A stretch of 64,000 nt of DNA from Ciona savignyi (Eukaryota; Chordata; Ascidiacea; Phlebobranchia; Cionidae): positions 1 to 64,000 of the forward strand of contig CH003293.1 in assembly GCA_000149265.1 (NCBI GenBank), given 5' to 3'. The position numbers were made by a program, and so were the translations under genes. The notes under the pieces were generated by a model that saw only the letters and a program-made list of their open reading frames with translations, ran no database searches and had not been told where the DNA came from. This document shows positions 37,205 through 52,200 of the stretch, piece after piece (positions within the stretch are counted from its first letter, which is position 1; each line of letters starts with the position of its first letter).

Positions 37205-40200
37205 ATGAAACGAAACGTTGATAAACTTGTAATTAGACCAGAGCCCGAGTCCAGCCAACCCTCAACACTTGTGTTTGATGGAACGAAGCCGGCCGATCGC
37301 AAGAAACAAGGTCAATCAGAACAGCATATACGAAGCAGTCATGGTACGTGTAGTACATCTCCGTCAAAGTCACCGAGAAAAAAACTGTATCGTCGACGAT
37401 CGAAGTCTTACCAAGATGTTAACAGGGTTTATTCGTCTTCTTCTAGTTATGAATGTGTTGTATCTCCCCGATATTCAAAACGCCCACCACTTCACAAAGC
37501 AAGCACAACAAAATCTACAATTAAGATAAATAAGCAATTAGCAAGGTCCTATCCATCTCTGTTAAATGTGTCATTACAACAGGATAACAAAATGGTTGGT
37601 TTACACAGTCACTGGAAATCTAACACGGTGAATTCCAAATCATCGCAATCAAAGACGTCTCCTTCTCTTGTCAACCCAAACATGCCTCAACAGGAAAATA
37701 AATTTATTGGCTTACAAAGTCACTGGAGATCTACCTCAGTAAAATCAGACTCATCGCAATCTTCAAGGCAGTTCGCACGACCAACATCGATCGAAGGTCT
37801 ACCCGAAGGCCCTGATCGTACAGTCAGTAATGTTACAAAGTCTGAAGGTTTAGATTCTACGAATAAGTATATTGGGAAATCTGTGGCTAAATCACTTCGT
37901 CCCCTTTCCAAATTATTTACTTCTTCAATTCGCCTTTTCGACGGCACGACTCCCATTCTGAAGTCGTCAAGTTCCGACTTCGCAATATCAGTTGACAGTG
38001 ACTTGGCTCCTTCTGCCTTCCCTCCTTCCTTAACCAAAGCAACGTCAGTTGGAGGACTCACCAAGTATCACAAGGACTACGTTCGTAATAGATACAAGTA
38101 AGCTTATATGGCGGTTATTATACGTGAGTGGAATCAAAACCAGTTGCAATATAATCGGTTGTGTACTTTGGCAAGGGCATTAGCGAACGTTGCTTGAACC
38201 CTCTGCGTTTTCACATATCCGGGATAAACACTTTTATTATATTCTATTCCTCTAAATATGTATTTTTAAATATATACCATTGTACAAGGGATCAGACACA
38301 AAACTTTTAAAATTTGGTAAAACCGCATAAGCAGAAAGGTTAAGGCCCATACTATATTAATAGGCTACATGTTTTGAAACAATCAGGGTGAAACTGCCGC
38401 CTGGGGTGGTGTCCAGCGCCACGCTCGCCGAACTTCGCAGGAAGCCGGATCACCACGGTGATGCTGCAAAAACAAGATCCGAATCAGTTATCACCGCGTT
38501 GAGACGACAACAAAAAATTATTAACGCAAACCGCATAACTCTTCCAAGTCTCAAGCACAGACGGGCAAGCCACCAAGGATTACCACTTGAACTTTCACGA
38601 AGTGATGCTTCGTCTCAGGGTAAATGCCTTTTGTTTTTAAGTTCGTATATACAATTATTACGATATATAGCTTAATATTATATATCTTTGGTTTAGAATC
38701 GTTGACCACCAACAGAAGGGAAATTCTCAATTCAAAAAAAGAAACAGATAAAAGTAAAATGTTGCAAGATCTTTCCAAGCACAGACCTTCTGACAATGCA
38801 GTTACACGAAAATACGACAATATTAAAGCAAATAGGTTTGCTGGGAGAACCCGTGGCCAGGATGGCAGACTTATTCAGCAATTAAGCGAACATGCTGCAG
38901 CTGGCCGAACTGGAGTCATGGAGGTAAAACGCAAATATAAACTGGTTGTTTGTCAAATGTATGCTGGCTTCAAGGAAGATTATTTAGAGTTTCAAGGTCA
39001 GGCTCCACATAACGTGATGGAGTTTTATAATGCTGTTATTTAGGAGGAGGATGGGATATTCATGTTTATGCCCGTGAATGGGAAAACCAATGGGGTTAAC
39101 ACACAAGGGCAATCGTCAGATCACCTCGCGCCCACCGTCGGTTTACCGGAGCTATTGCAGTGTGTTGTATATGATAGACACGCTCCTTCAATTTGGTAGA
39201 ACCCTTGGGTTCAGGCAATGTCCGTAAAGTTCCTTGCCCAAGAACACAACCGACTTGACCAACCGGTCGGACAATTTTGGTGGATATGTGAGTTTTTAGC
39301 GCCGAAAAAGATAAAATGGCTACGGATTGGCAAGTGTTGTGTTTTGAATGGCGATTTATTAATGTTTTTATAAGTCTTTACATTTAAAACCAATGGAGTC
39401 TGCAAATACAGCATTCCACATCAGTCGATGATAACCTGCAATTAAGTCAAAGCATGCGGGAGATATTGAGATTAAACAGCGATGGGGAAGAATTTGACGT
39501 TAAAGCTCCACCTTACATAACGACAGTTGGGCGGCCTGTTGATGTAAATAATCACGTCGTTCTCGTGGGGCGATTTCGAAACCCAGATGGAACATTCAGG
39601 TATCATCTTTCGTTGATGCACTGTGTCAACAAATGTGATTTTTACGCAACGTTATTTTTTTTATTGCGTTTCCAACAGAACAGGACTGCTATATGTCTAA
39701 CTTACTAACTTAAATTAAATATCATTCAGGAAAGCTGTGGTACTTGGGACATTGCACGCAAAGGCCAGGGAAGCTGATCTTGGGTCGGGTGATTCCGCCA
39801 TGACCTTGCCATCTGATATGATACCAGGGATGGAGAAGGCGACATCACACGACGAAGACCAGGAGATCGTAAACGAAGACTTGATATGCGAGGACAATAT
39901 CGAGACGGAGTTTGCTGAAGGCCCAAAACTAAAATTCATTGTCCCGTTCCGGAACCTCGTAAGGAGTGTACGAAATCGTTTTAGACACCGCAACCAAAAA
40001 TGGCTGTCTGATAGTGGAATAAGTACAAATTATGAAGGTAATGCGGGCGATACAAAAGACCAGTTCATAGAGGATCACGCCTCGGAAGAAAGTGGTTTGG
40101 GATCTGACGAAGATGTAGAAGTAACGATGTCTCAACTTGACGCGTCCTTACCACTGGTCATTGGCCGAGGCCGGCCCGCCTGCAAAAAGAAACTATGCCC

Positions 40201-43200
40201 CAAACCCGAAACATGTCCGAATGAAGTCTTGGACAACACATTGAACGTCATACCGACTGCTAAAGGAAATTCCCTCACGTCACCAAGAAAAGTGGCAAAT
40301 AAGATGCAGGAGTTGATGCTAGAAATAAAAAATGAAACAAAGGAAACAACGGAAGAATGGAAAATATTAGCAAATGAATTTAGAAAATATCCTTACAGTG
40401 CATCAATTGACGAAATTGCAAATGAAGCTCAAATTCAAAATGAAAATCAAATAATTAAAAATCTACTACATCAATTACAAAAGGACAGTGCCAAGACAGA
40501 TTCCATCTACATCCGCGGAAGTTACTCCCTTCCTACGTACATACAGTATGCCCATAGATTGTCAGCAATGAACACTTGCGATTCCTCAAACACAAACAGC
40601 AAATTTTACAAGAAACTGGGTAAAGTTTTAAAGGGATGGATCGAAATTGGTGCTCGGGGATTTGGAAAGAATAAAAACGCCTTCACCGACGAAAATATCT
40701 ATGATGACCTTGCAAGTGAAACACTCATTCAAGAATGCACCGCTGAACAGGAACTGGCGTATGATGTCGGATACAACGATAAATACGATTATAGCAGTGA
40801 TGAGTCGAACTCTGCTGAGGACACAGATTCCTCCATTGAAGATGAAACACAAGTTACTGACTCTACATTTTCGACAACATTTACTGATAGCACTCAAAAA
40901 ACAGCAACGACATCAAAAAGTAGTTTTCGAACTTCTTCGAAAACCTCTGTAACGGTTAGCTCTCTAGTAAGTTCAGGTGAAAACACTAGCACTTGGGATT
41001 TATCTTCGAAAAATAGAAACACATCGGACGCTGCATCAAATACAATTTCTCAACATTCAGTGGCTCCAAGTGACGAACTATCTGCCATCAGTTGTTCTGT
41101 ATCTCACGGCAGCAACATACCATCTGGTGATAGTTGTACAATGTCGAACGATAAAGCTAACAGTTTGTCTTCCCGTCCAAGTGTCAGTGGTACCTTTTCT
41201 CATATTAGCGGTACCTCTTCTCATCCCAGTAGAACCTCTTCTTATCCCAGTAGAACCTCTTCTCATCCCAGTGGTAAATCTTCTCATCCCAGTGGTAAAT
41301 TTTCTCATCCCAGTGGTAAATCTTCTCATCCCAGTGGTAAATCTTCTCATCCCAGTGGTAAATCTTCTCATCCCAATGGAACCTCTTCTCATTCTAATTG
41401 TACTTCTCCGAACCTCTTTGCCGCTTCTTCTTACCCCAGTGTTAACTTAGTACATTCTAATGGCCCGTCTTCACATCCTACTCTAACCTCTACTCACTCC
41501 ATTGATGCAACTTCACAACTAATTGAGGCCTCTTCATATCCCGTGGGCTCACATCCCTATGATATCTCTATACATTCCAAGGGTACCTCTTCAAATCCAA
41601 GTGGCAACTCTTCGTCTTCACATGCCAAAGGTTCAGTACCCAGTTTCAAAAGTAACACAACCTCCGTCAGTGGCACATCATCATCGGGTAACAATTTGAA
41701 TGTTAGCGATGAAGTGAGTGAAGCCACCTACGGAACTGGCGATAATCTTGGTACATCTGAATCAACCATACCTCAAGTTAGTGCTGGGATTGTTAAGAAA
41801 GAGAAGAAGGTACACCACGCATGCAGGTTAAATAACCACCACTCCACAAATTTTGATAATGATACACACAATCCTTCGCTTGTATGCATTGGGAGAAGAG
41901 GCGCCCGTCAACAAAAAGTATCCGATTCCTCGGTACTTCCGAGAGATTCTGCCTGTGGCGATGTTCCACCACGAAAAGTTACATTTAACCGAAGAATGTT
42001 TAAAATGTTAAATTTCTTAGATTCAAAACCAAAGAGAAAATTTAATAAAAATGCAAGTCGGTTAGTTTCGTTTGCTTCAAAGAAACATGGGCCTGTAGTT
42101 ACCGGTAACCGATCGTGCATAGATCTGCCATCTATATACGAAAGCAGAAAATCTTTTTTGGATGAAAACAGTGAAACTTCTTTATCAATTACTTACAGGG
42201 CCGAGACAGACTTCTCCCAGTCACTACCAACAAACAATAAAGGAAACGACCACACAGATATGTATAATGTTAGAAAAACGTTATCACTTGTAAGCAATCG
42301 ATTCCTGGATTCTTCCATAAACACTCAGAATGACGAGGATTTGTACATGTCAAGTGTGCTAGTTGGTCGAACTTTGACGAGTGCCAGGCCGCGCAGAACT
42401 AAACATACCGTTAAATGGCAGAGCACAGGTCGTACCAAAGTAACAATAGGTCGACCGCGGCAACAATTAAAAGTTCCTGGCATTCGCACTGGACCGCAGT
42501 CAGACCATATGTCTAACGCTAGTCAAGTTACAACACGGATAAGTGAAGATTACAATGTTTATGACGTTGTTGCTGATGATGAAAATATATCCGCTTATTC
42601 CATTACTGAACAAGTACCAGATAGTAAGGCATCATTTGCAGAGAATAGCGAACCAATAACAATAGCGACCCATCAAGATAGTCAAACTTCAATGAACCAG
42701 TCTGATCCAACAGATGAAATAAGTACATCAGAACTCACTTTACACGAAAGAGATAGCAGTGATGTTTCAATGTGGTCTGGGACCGATCCGAGTTCTAACA
42801 CGAATTCCGGAACCGGAGACAAGAATGTTAAAGCTGTAAAAAGCAGTCACACTTACGATGAAACAGCGGGTGTTCATTTTTCTAGCAACGATAAACTAAC
42901 TGCTTCGTTTGCATATAACAATTCCGAACACACGAGTTCAACGAAACAATCTGGTATAAAAAACAGTGACTCAAAAAACAAACCAAGACTAAGTTTAACA
43001 GCACCCAAGGAATTGGCCAGATTTCCGGGTACAGTTTTAGTTTTGCCTACTGCGGTCATCGATGGTATTAAGAAGAGAGGGGAAGCCAATGACGAATCTC
43101 TTTCGACTGAGCACAGTACTTCCACAAAGTATACCATATCAAAAATGACAGCAACTTCCATAGGTGATAAAACAGTTGAGGATAACTTGACAAACACTGT

Positions 43201-46200
43201 TTCATCTGGTACTTCCCGGTCTCGATCCAAGCAGGAACCCAGTCTTACGGGTTCAAAGGAGTTGTCCGGCTTTCCAGGCTCAATTGTTGTTTTGTCATCG
43301 GAAGTCAATAATTACAATCAAAATGAAAAACAAAGTAGTAAGAACATTTCCAAACTATTAGCCAGTTCATCAGGTGGTAATACAACTAAAGCTAACTCGT
43401 CAAACAGCGATACAATTAGAGTTTCTAACGCTCAACCCAAGACAAAACTAAATCTTACCAGTTCAAAAAAATTGCCTGATGCTCAATTATCAACTGACGC
43501 TGTGCAATCGGAAAGAAATAATCCTAACCAGCAAAAGAAGAAGAATACTGATGAAATAAGTGGTGAAACCCAGTTCTTTACGGCTACGTCATCGTCGCAT
43601 ATGAAAAAGTTTTTGAACTCAGGGCAATCACTGGGAAGACCAGAACATCGGGTAGCAGTGCACCGTGAAAAATCCAAGACAGATGTCCCCATTTCCACAG
43701 TGTACGGACAAAACCCGAGAACAATCGTCAATACTCCAAGTCTTGGTGAAAGCCAATCTTTGTTTACAGTGTCCACATCGGCAGAGCGAGATGTTTTTGG
43801 GGAAACAAAAAAACAAAAAATTAAATTTCCCCGGGGTCTTATAAAGTTAGGTGCAATGGATTATTCCTCCACTAATGTGTCTCAATTAACATCCTGGTGG
43901 GATGAAACGAGTGGTGGAGAGGTAACGAGGCAACAGAGTTGCGATGAAAATATGCCACCAAGGCTTTATACTGATGAAGATGAAGTTCGCGCACGTGGAA
44001 CGGACCTGGGAGATAGGAACACTCACGCAACGCTGTTGTATCTTCGTGGTGATGGTATACTTCTTCGCAACATGCAACTGAATGACAGAGATAAAATAGG
44101 AGACTACAGAAGTAATCTGGATGGCAGATTAAAATTAGGAAACGGAAGAATATCGCCTACTCTTCTAAATATTCAGTGTATGGATTCCGAACGTCACAAA
44201 CTTACGAGGAAATGCAGTACAACGGACATTCGTGGACACAACAAGCGTTTATGCGACGATCCTCGCTGTTTAAACGAAAAATGCTCGAGTTCTACTTTAG
44301 AGCATATTAAATCCGAATGTCCAGCTGGGTTTCCTTGCAGAAAAGTTGCGCTGGAAGAAACCGTGACGTTAAAGGACGTAACTGACCTGATTAAACGAAA
44401 CCGAAAAGACTTAAATTTGTACCGACCTGATGCGAAAACTTTATCTGCAAATAATTGCGAAAGATGCCCTCAACACGAAAATAGGTTTTATCCGTATTTT
44501 AATACTTTGTTTGAGCAGCGAGCCATGTTTCCCATGGCTGATCGTATAGTTGATTTTGCCATGATCGAGGGTAAAGAGACATTTAAACACTATTTTCCTC
44601 TGTACTCCGAAGATGATGTGAACGTTTGCAACGATGTGCTTTGGTTCGATATTTTACAGCACGGCGTTGCAAGGTTTCTTGCAGAAGAATCCATTAATGA
44701 CTCGTGGCTCGATTTGCAATCGGGCCGTCATTTTGAATGTTTGTTAAATGAAATAATAAAGGAAGAAGTTGATGTTGCCATTGCCAATGAATACGCAAGG
44801 AATTGCATTTCTGACGCAAGAAGAATTATGATCGTACAAAGATATATCGAAAAAAATACACCGCCAGAAAATTCTCCTGAGGATGCTCGTAGCGCAGAAT
44901 CTCTTCTTCCCATGCCGGACTGTCCAGATAACCGAAAATACGTATCCTTTTGCACAACTGTTCCAGATGACTTGCAACGACAAGAAAGACTTTCTGACCA
45001 GTACTTGGTCAAACGTGACGGAGCTGATGACACTCAAATGCTAGTTCCAGCTTACATATTGTCAAAGATCAAGGCATCAAAAATAGTGAATAGAATAACA
45101 GAAAGAAGTATCGATTATTTTTTGAGCCCCCCGAGCGTATATGAAACTGCATCAGATTCATCACTCCCCCAAATAGAAGATGCCCAATCGGATGTTATTT
45201 TAAAAAGAAGTGAATATACAAACCTAGAACTTAAAGTCTTGGAAAGAAAAACAAGCTCATTAACAGCATTTATGCCAAATATAATTGATGGGGATGTCAA
45301 AGGTTTGCTTAACGATATTGTTGCAGCTGTCGTTTTATCAGAAGAGCTTCAGTTAAATGCCTTTACCTCCAAACCTGGCGCCGATTTAGCTTATGGTCTT
45401 GCACAAACATTTTCAAACACAACGCTCTCATCGACCTCCGTAACCAACGTTAACATATCAGATCAACGCGTCGAAGACGCGCAATTTGTACAAAGCGAAG
45501 AAGAAGGTGCCAGAATAACTATTTATAAAATTGTGTGCGCTCTTGCTATATCTGAAGAGTTAAAGTCAATGGGGTTTTCGGTACCTCTTAAACCAATTAT
45601 TCAAAATCAAATATCAAGTGAACATACATTAAGTAAAAAAATGGAAATTTCGCAAATTTCTGTAGCAAAGTCACCATCTAAGAATAGCAATAAATCGTCT
45701 CTGGGAAGAAATAGCAACAGTTCCCAAACCTCTGTCTTAGACAATTTTAGTGAGCACCCAACTACCGAAGAAAGGAAATCTTCACAAATTTCTTTAGCAA
45801 AATCACGATCGAAGATTAGCAAAAAATCGTCCCTTGGTCAAAGTGATAATCCATCTCAAAGCTCCATCTTGGACAATTCTAGTGAGCACTCAACCACGGA
45901 AGACAGAAAACCTTCAAAACAGTCTTTATCGAAATCTCGATCAAATATTAGCAGAACATCGTATGTGGAAAATTTCAGCCATTTATCCCAAAGTACGATC
46001 TCTGAAAAATCAAGTGAACACATGACAAAGGAAGAAAATAAAGTTTTGCAAGTTTCTTCATCAAAATCACTTAATACCAATGTAAGAAAATCGTCCCTTG
46101 ACGAACCTAGTAATTCATATCAAGACATCAATAGAGAACGGTCATTTAGTCATTTAACAGAAGTATCAAACAACCCACCTGATGTTATTGAGTCTCATAC

Positions 46201-49200
46201 TTCGTCAGATTCAATGTCAACAATTCAAGCAGATCCAAATGCACTTTACAACAATACAGCTAAAAATTCCAATAACAGTCTAAGTGCTTCAAATTTAGTT
46301 TCTAACGTGTTGTCGAAAAGCACTCTTAACCAATCTGATTCAGAAGTCTCAAACATGAGCTCAGCAGCGAGTAAGCAATCTCAAGACGATGGTTCCGAAG
46401 TGTCAATATCCGCAAGCGACTCTGTGGTTTCCTCTACGATTAGTTCTAAAAACGATGAAAGTAAGTCTAGTAACAATGAGGAAGATGGTACCGATAACGA
46501 CGGCAAAAGTGATACTAGTGATGACGAGGTTCCTGGCGGAACATTATCCGTTTCAAAGCGCGTTCCCAGCATTTTGAAGCAAAATAATGAATCTCAAAAG
46601 TATGAAAATACGAAGCCGAAAAAACTTCGCCTTAAAAAGACTTTTAAGAAGTTATTTCGAATGATTGTATCTGGAAATAAATCAGGAGCACCTAATAATA
46701 AATTGCAGAAAAATAACGTGACATTTGATGAAGACACTGTTACTTCACCTAGTTCACAGTCTTTTGTGTCGCTGTACGAGAAGTCGTCAAATGTTATTAC
46801 ATTACCTTCAATGTGTGATCAGGACGAAACCCAGTAAGTTATTATAATATATTATATTAGGTAGATTTTGCTCATTTTTTAATCTATTACAGAATTGATA
46901 ATGAAGCGTGTTGCAGTGGTCTGAACGTTCACAACGCGACATGGAGTTCTTCGTCCGATTCCTCACTAGAAACATTTGAACCGTTGCCGTCGACGACATT
47001 TTTTCACAAAAGTGATCGTAACACCTACCCAAAGCCATCCGCCAGTGTTAAACTGCACCATGTTCCATCCAATCAGTCAAACAAAGTGTTTGGTCGCTTA
47101 CCCACAACCCTGATAAACAAGTTCGGAAAAATAGCAATGCATTTACAGGGAAATTCAAACACAGCCGATAATAATGTAACACCTTTTCCATCAGCTGGGC
47201 TATGTGATGCTCAAGAGGATGAAAGTGATTATGTCACTTTTTACTCAACCCAAAGAACGACTAGTGAGCAGCTAACAAGAAGTGATTTATCTCACCGAAC
47301 CAGTGCTCTCGATGAAATACTGTTGGCTTATGACACAGACACTTTCGGTGATAACGATGAAGACATTAATAGCAACTTAGATTTTCTGCAAAGTGAAGCA
47401 TCCTTTTCACTATACGACGAAGACTCCAATGTTCATACTGAAGAAGATGTAGAAAGCATAATCGTCGATGAGTTACTAATGAATACTTGTGAAGATTACG
47501 AGAAATTTGCGGGCGATACCGGTACCCCAAATTCGACTCGGAGTTTTCAAACTGACCTTCTATCTAATTATGAGAAGCTGGACTCTAATAATTCATACGA
47601 ATCAGTAAAATTATTAAACGAAACGATTTTGCTTGATGAAATTAGCTTACACCCTTCTGGAATGCCAATTACGTCCCATAAGACGGAAGAAGATGATGTC
47701 ATGTCAAATGAATTTCCAGAAATCCATTGTGTTGAACAAAACCTTGTTTCTTTGGGTGAAAGTGAATCCGCTATGTCTGTTCGAACTTACTGCGTTGTTG
47801 GCAAGAGTTGGGACCAGGCGCAAGTTATCAAAAAGGAAGAACAAGTAACGCATGCAAAAACGAGGGAGAAATGTAAAACTTCAGTTTCGTGTGAACGTTC
47901 TCTGGTCACAATTGGATCACGTGCGGACGCAAGGGTCTTCAGTGACCAGCAAAACTTTGACTCAGTTTTTGAAACTAGTATCACTATTGGAAAACGAATA
48001 CAAAGAAAACTAATGCAACGAGGTGAGACCAAGGCACGACCAAGCACAAATATTGATGAGGAATCGTCAAGCCATTTATTCGTTTTTGAGCAGCCGTATG
48101 AAGATGGCGAAGATAAACTTGACATATCGCCACCTGTCACTGAAAATGAAATCATTGACAAGAATGGTGAAAGCGAGTTGGAATTAAACGGGGACCTGTC
48201 AACCACTGCTGCAAATGCAACAACACCTTGCACAGTTGAAATTCTTCCCGACAATAACACCAATCAAGAAACATCACCACACCCATTACGTGTTGTATGG
48301 GAGTTATCAAAAACATGCCTTGCAGAATGTGCATCAAAACAGATGCCAGTTCAACTGGTATTAAAAACATCTCCCGTTATATCACAAAAATCAAACGTTG
48401 AAAATTGCGAAATCACTAATACAGAAATCGAAGAGGATTGTCCTAAAACAGAAGTGTCAACTGAAAGTTGTTCAACACAAGCGCAAGTTTCCGCCGCCAC
48501 AGTTCCAACTCAATCATTTGACTTGGATCATGATTTCAACACGGTTAGTTGTCAATCAGAATCCTATACCCTTAATGACCTGCTTAAGGACTTAAATAAG
48601 GAGGTACAACAGGTTGTACAAACGGCGGAGGAAACAGGACATGACGTCAGTAATATATTGACATCTCACGAGTTTCGAAATGGCTCTCGTGGCCTTAATC
48701 CAAGCTGTTCCAGTCGTAAAGAAGGCGGCGAATCAGCAATAGCGATTGAACAAAAGTTGGATGATTTGCAGGACTTGATTAAAGATTACATAATGCAAGC
48801 GGGTAATAAAAGATTCGAGGTCAATGGCCTCTTAAGCAACTCCGATAGTGAGCAAAATTTTGGAAAGTCAATTTCCAAAAAATCGATAAGTTCAAGTGTA
48901 GAAAAAAAACAGCGTCTAAAAATGTCCAGTTGCTCTAGTAACGAAGTACTCTCTAAACAACTTGGATTATATGGAAAAACGTCACCAAAGACAAGAGTCG
49001 TCAAGCGACTTCAGCGCTCTGGAGTCAAACAATATTCATACATCGATGAGCGGCCTTCCTCTGGCATTCAGAAAAAGCGTAACTTTAGCGAGGATTATAT
49101 TGAATCACCCTTGGAACACACTTCTAGTCCAACCGATTCAACATTTTCGTATTCAGCATTTAAAAAAGCTCAGACACAACAAAATACTTTAAGGTATTCA

Positions 49201-52200
49201 GATATGAAGTTCGCAAAGCAGCTGGATTCGTCGTCGCCAGAGTTTTCCAGTGAATCTGAATTGAATGACACAGATCTATGGTCTCGTGTTAGCGCAGAAA
49301 ACCTAGAAAAAGCTTATTATCAAAACACCCACAGATCAAAAAAGAAACGATGGTATCGCTTTGGAAGCAAAATGGCGTTTTTAAAGAAAACTTTGCATCC
49401 GTCATGTGGTGTTTTTGATCCGAACACGCACTTACCTTCAACTGGCAGACACCGGTCAATGCACGCTAAAAGTGAAGCAAGACAGGGCGTAAAACTTGAG
49501 TCTTGTCTTCGAAAACGAGCGAAAAAACATCCACTGAAGAAAAACCACCGATATCGGGTTAGGTTTGAAAGAACATGTTCTTGCTCTAACACTGAAAGTG
49601 ATCAGACGTTTTCCTCCTCTCTCAACGAATCGTGTGGTTCAATCAAACCACGCCCAACTGATTGCCACTTTTTGACCAAAGTAAACAAACCTAAAAATAC
49701 GCCAAGCAGTAAATACGCGCAGCCCAAACTGAACCAGTCGAAAACAAACTCAACCATCCAATGCGGTGCAATGGACTCAAAGGTTTGTGCCGGCAACGTT
49801 AAGATTGGGGAATCTTCCGCAGAGCAAGACTTAAATTCTGATGTACAACATTGGCCATCGGAACTCATGGAAACCACCACTCTTCCCTGTCACAGACTCC
49901 CTTTGTTTTCCCCTATTACAGGTGCTTTACAAAAGTTTTTTTTGTCTTTATATCATTTTTTACATAGATAGGTACTTCATAACAAACTAGTTCTGAAAAT
50001 AACGTGACTGCTGGATAGCGACATCACCGAATGTCGTTACCCCCAAAAGGACTACACTGAAAGTGATGGTGATGTAGCGTAATGCCCAGTAAACTCCCAG
50101 TGTAATACATTTACAATAAAAGTAATACGGACTACATGTATTTAACAATAAAAACAGGAAAATGTTCTCAGTGGGTTATTGCGTCGCCCTTAACCGAAGG
50201 CTTACATTTTCGAAACTGTCGCTAGTGAGTCGGTTGTGTCCTTGGGCAAAGCACTTAACAGACATATTAAAATGATTGGTTCTACAAAATTGAAAGAACA
50301 TCGGTGGGCTTGAGGTGGTCTGATGATTGCCCGTATCTTAACGCCCATTACGTTTTTCCATTCACAGGAATAAACATTACGCTGCTATTTACCGGCATTT
50401 TCTGGTACTTTTTTATACATCATTTTACAATACTGTTACTCTACAGTTTTTCCAGTGTTCCGAAAAATCATCATCGAATGTGTAACTGTTTTAAAAGCCA
50501 CACTTTGATTCCATTAAACTTACAGCACAATATTTTTACCTTATACGTTTTAAATATCCTAGATAAATATTGCATATGCATTCCAGTGTTGCATAAACCC
50601 AATAAATAAAATGAATACACAGCAAGTTAATACACTGGCAGAGTTTAAACTTTCTACGCTATTATTACGAAACAATTGTATTTCATTAGATTTAGTTTAG
50701 CAATAAATTATGAATTTCTTGGTATTTTTCTTTCCCTTGGTACAGATAACGTTAGCGAAGCAGAAACTTCGTTATCGGAGCCCAGACAGACAGATTTACG
50801 AAACTCAATTCACGGCGGCGTTGTGGTGGTAACTCGTTCTTCATCTACTGTATCTGCTCACCTTAAAACAAATCAACCAGACGAATCGGTGCAACTAACT
50901 GTACCTATACTTCGAGAGTATTTCGAAGATTTGGAAACGGTAAGCATATTGTATCAAAGTGTTTCGTCTGCACTTGGCACATTTGGGTGATACTTAACCA
51001 GTTATTATACCAAATTTGATATATTTAAAACGTAAGAAAATATTTTCTAAACCATTAAATATATGTCACAGGGACAGTCACAGTTTAGCGGTGAAGGCAA
51101 CGTGTTTACGCCCCGGTACAGTTGCAGTTTGGACGAAGATAGCGACATGGTATCACGTTCATCTTCGCGAACTGTAAAGCTATCCGGGAGCGAGAATGTA
51201 TCTTTTCCTCACCCGTCTTCCGGAAAGACGATTATTTTAATCAATAGAGGAATGGATCCGCCACCGGCTGTGTCTGAAGTAAGCTTGAGAGAACCTTCTG
51301 TACCAAACACAAAAGAATACAAAAAAGATACACTCCGAAGAAAATCTCAAGATGATACTGAACGTCAAAACTACAGTGTGCGTGAGCCGAAGATTCTTCC
51401 TGTTCAATTTGAAGATCAAGAGGCGGTGCTTCCATCGCAGCATACACTTTCTAACACACAAAAGACGGCGAGCAAATCAAATGCGAATTTTGATGACTTT
51501 CGGCAGGTATCTAACCGGCAACTTCCTCAGAATCCAGTAACAACAACTGCGAACGACTCAACCATATTTACAAGTAATCGTGAAAACGTTCCAATACAAC
51601 CAAATACTGGATACCAAAACTATGAAAGAACTGAACATCCGCAACAGGGACATATGGAAAAGAAGAGTGATAATTGGGAGCAAGGGACTATGAGAAATTG
51701 GAATCCAACAACAGCGACCACGAACCGACCACAAACTGCTATCGGGCAACCGCCAGCAAAATGTGCAATGGTTGAAAATGTTACTATGGGACGAGAAGCT
51801 GTACGAGCCTGCGCTCCACCCGTGATGAGATCTAATAGGTGTTCAATTGATCAACCAGTTGTAAGGTGTCCAAGGGATCAACCAGCTGTAAGGTGTTCAA
51901 TGGATAAATCTGGCGCATCAAAGCATGTCGGAAAAAGTACCTATGACTTTATTACAGGTCTTCCGTATGCATCTGAAGCACAACCCATTAGTCGACGAAG
52001 ACGAACCAAGAAGCGTGGGTTTAGACCCGTTCCCAAAAAGACCCCTTTAAAATACAACTTTTGAAGGTTCTGAAAATGATTCTTCCGATTCATCAATTGC
52101 TCCCGGCAACGTTTCAAGGAACCAGGCTGAGTTGGCCTCAATGCCTAGAAATCGACCCTTTAAGTCCAAGAGCGTCGACGAGTCTTCTCTGTCCACAAGC

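Noticed and set aside
41195..41404. CRISPR-like array
   Set aside because: The units are contiguous, without spacers, and are in-frame coding repeats in a eukaryotic exon.
40977..41450. Alternative-frame ORF of 157 codons over the 21-bp repeat (and a minus-strand one of 104)
   Set aside because: A repeat with a unit length divisible by three keeps all frames open; the main exon frame is the one supported by splicing.
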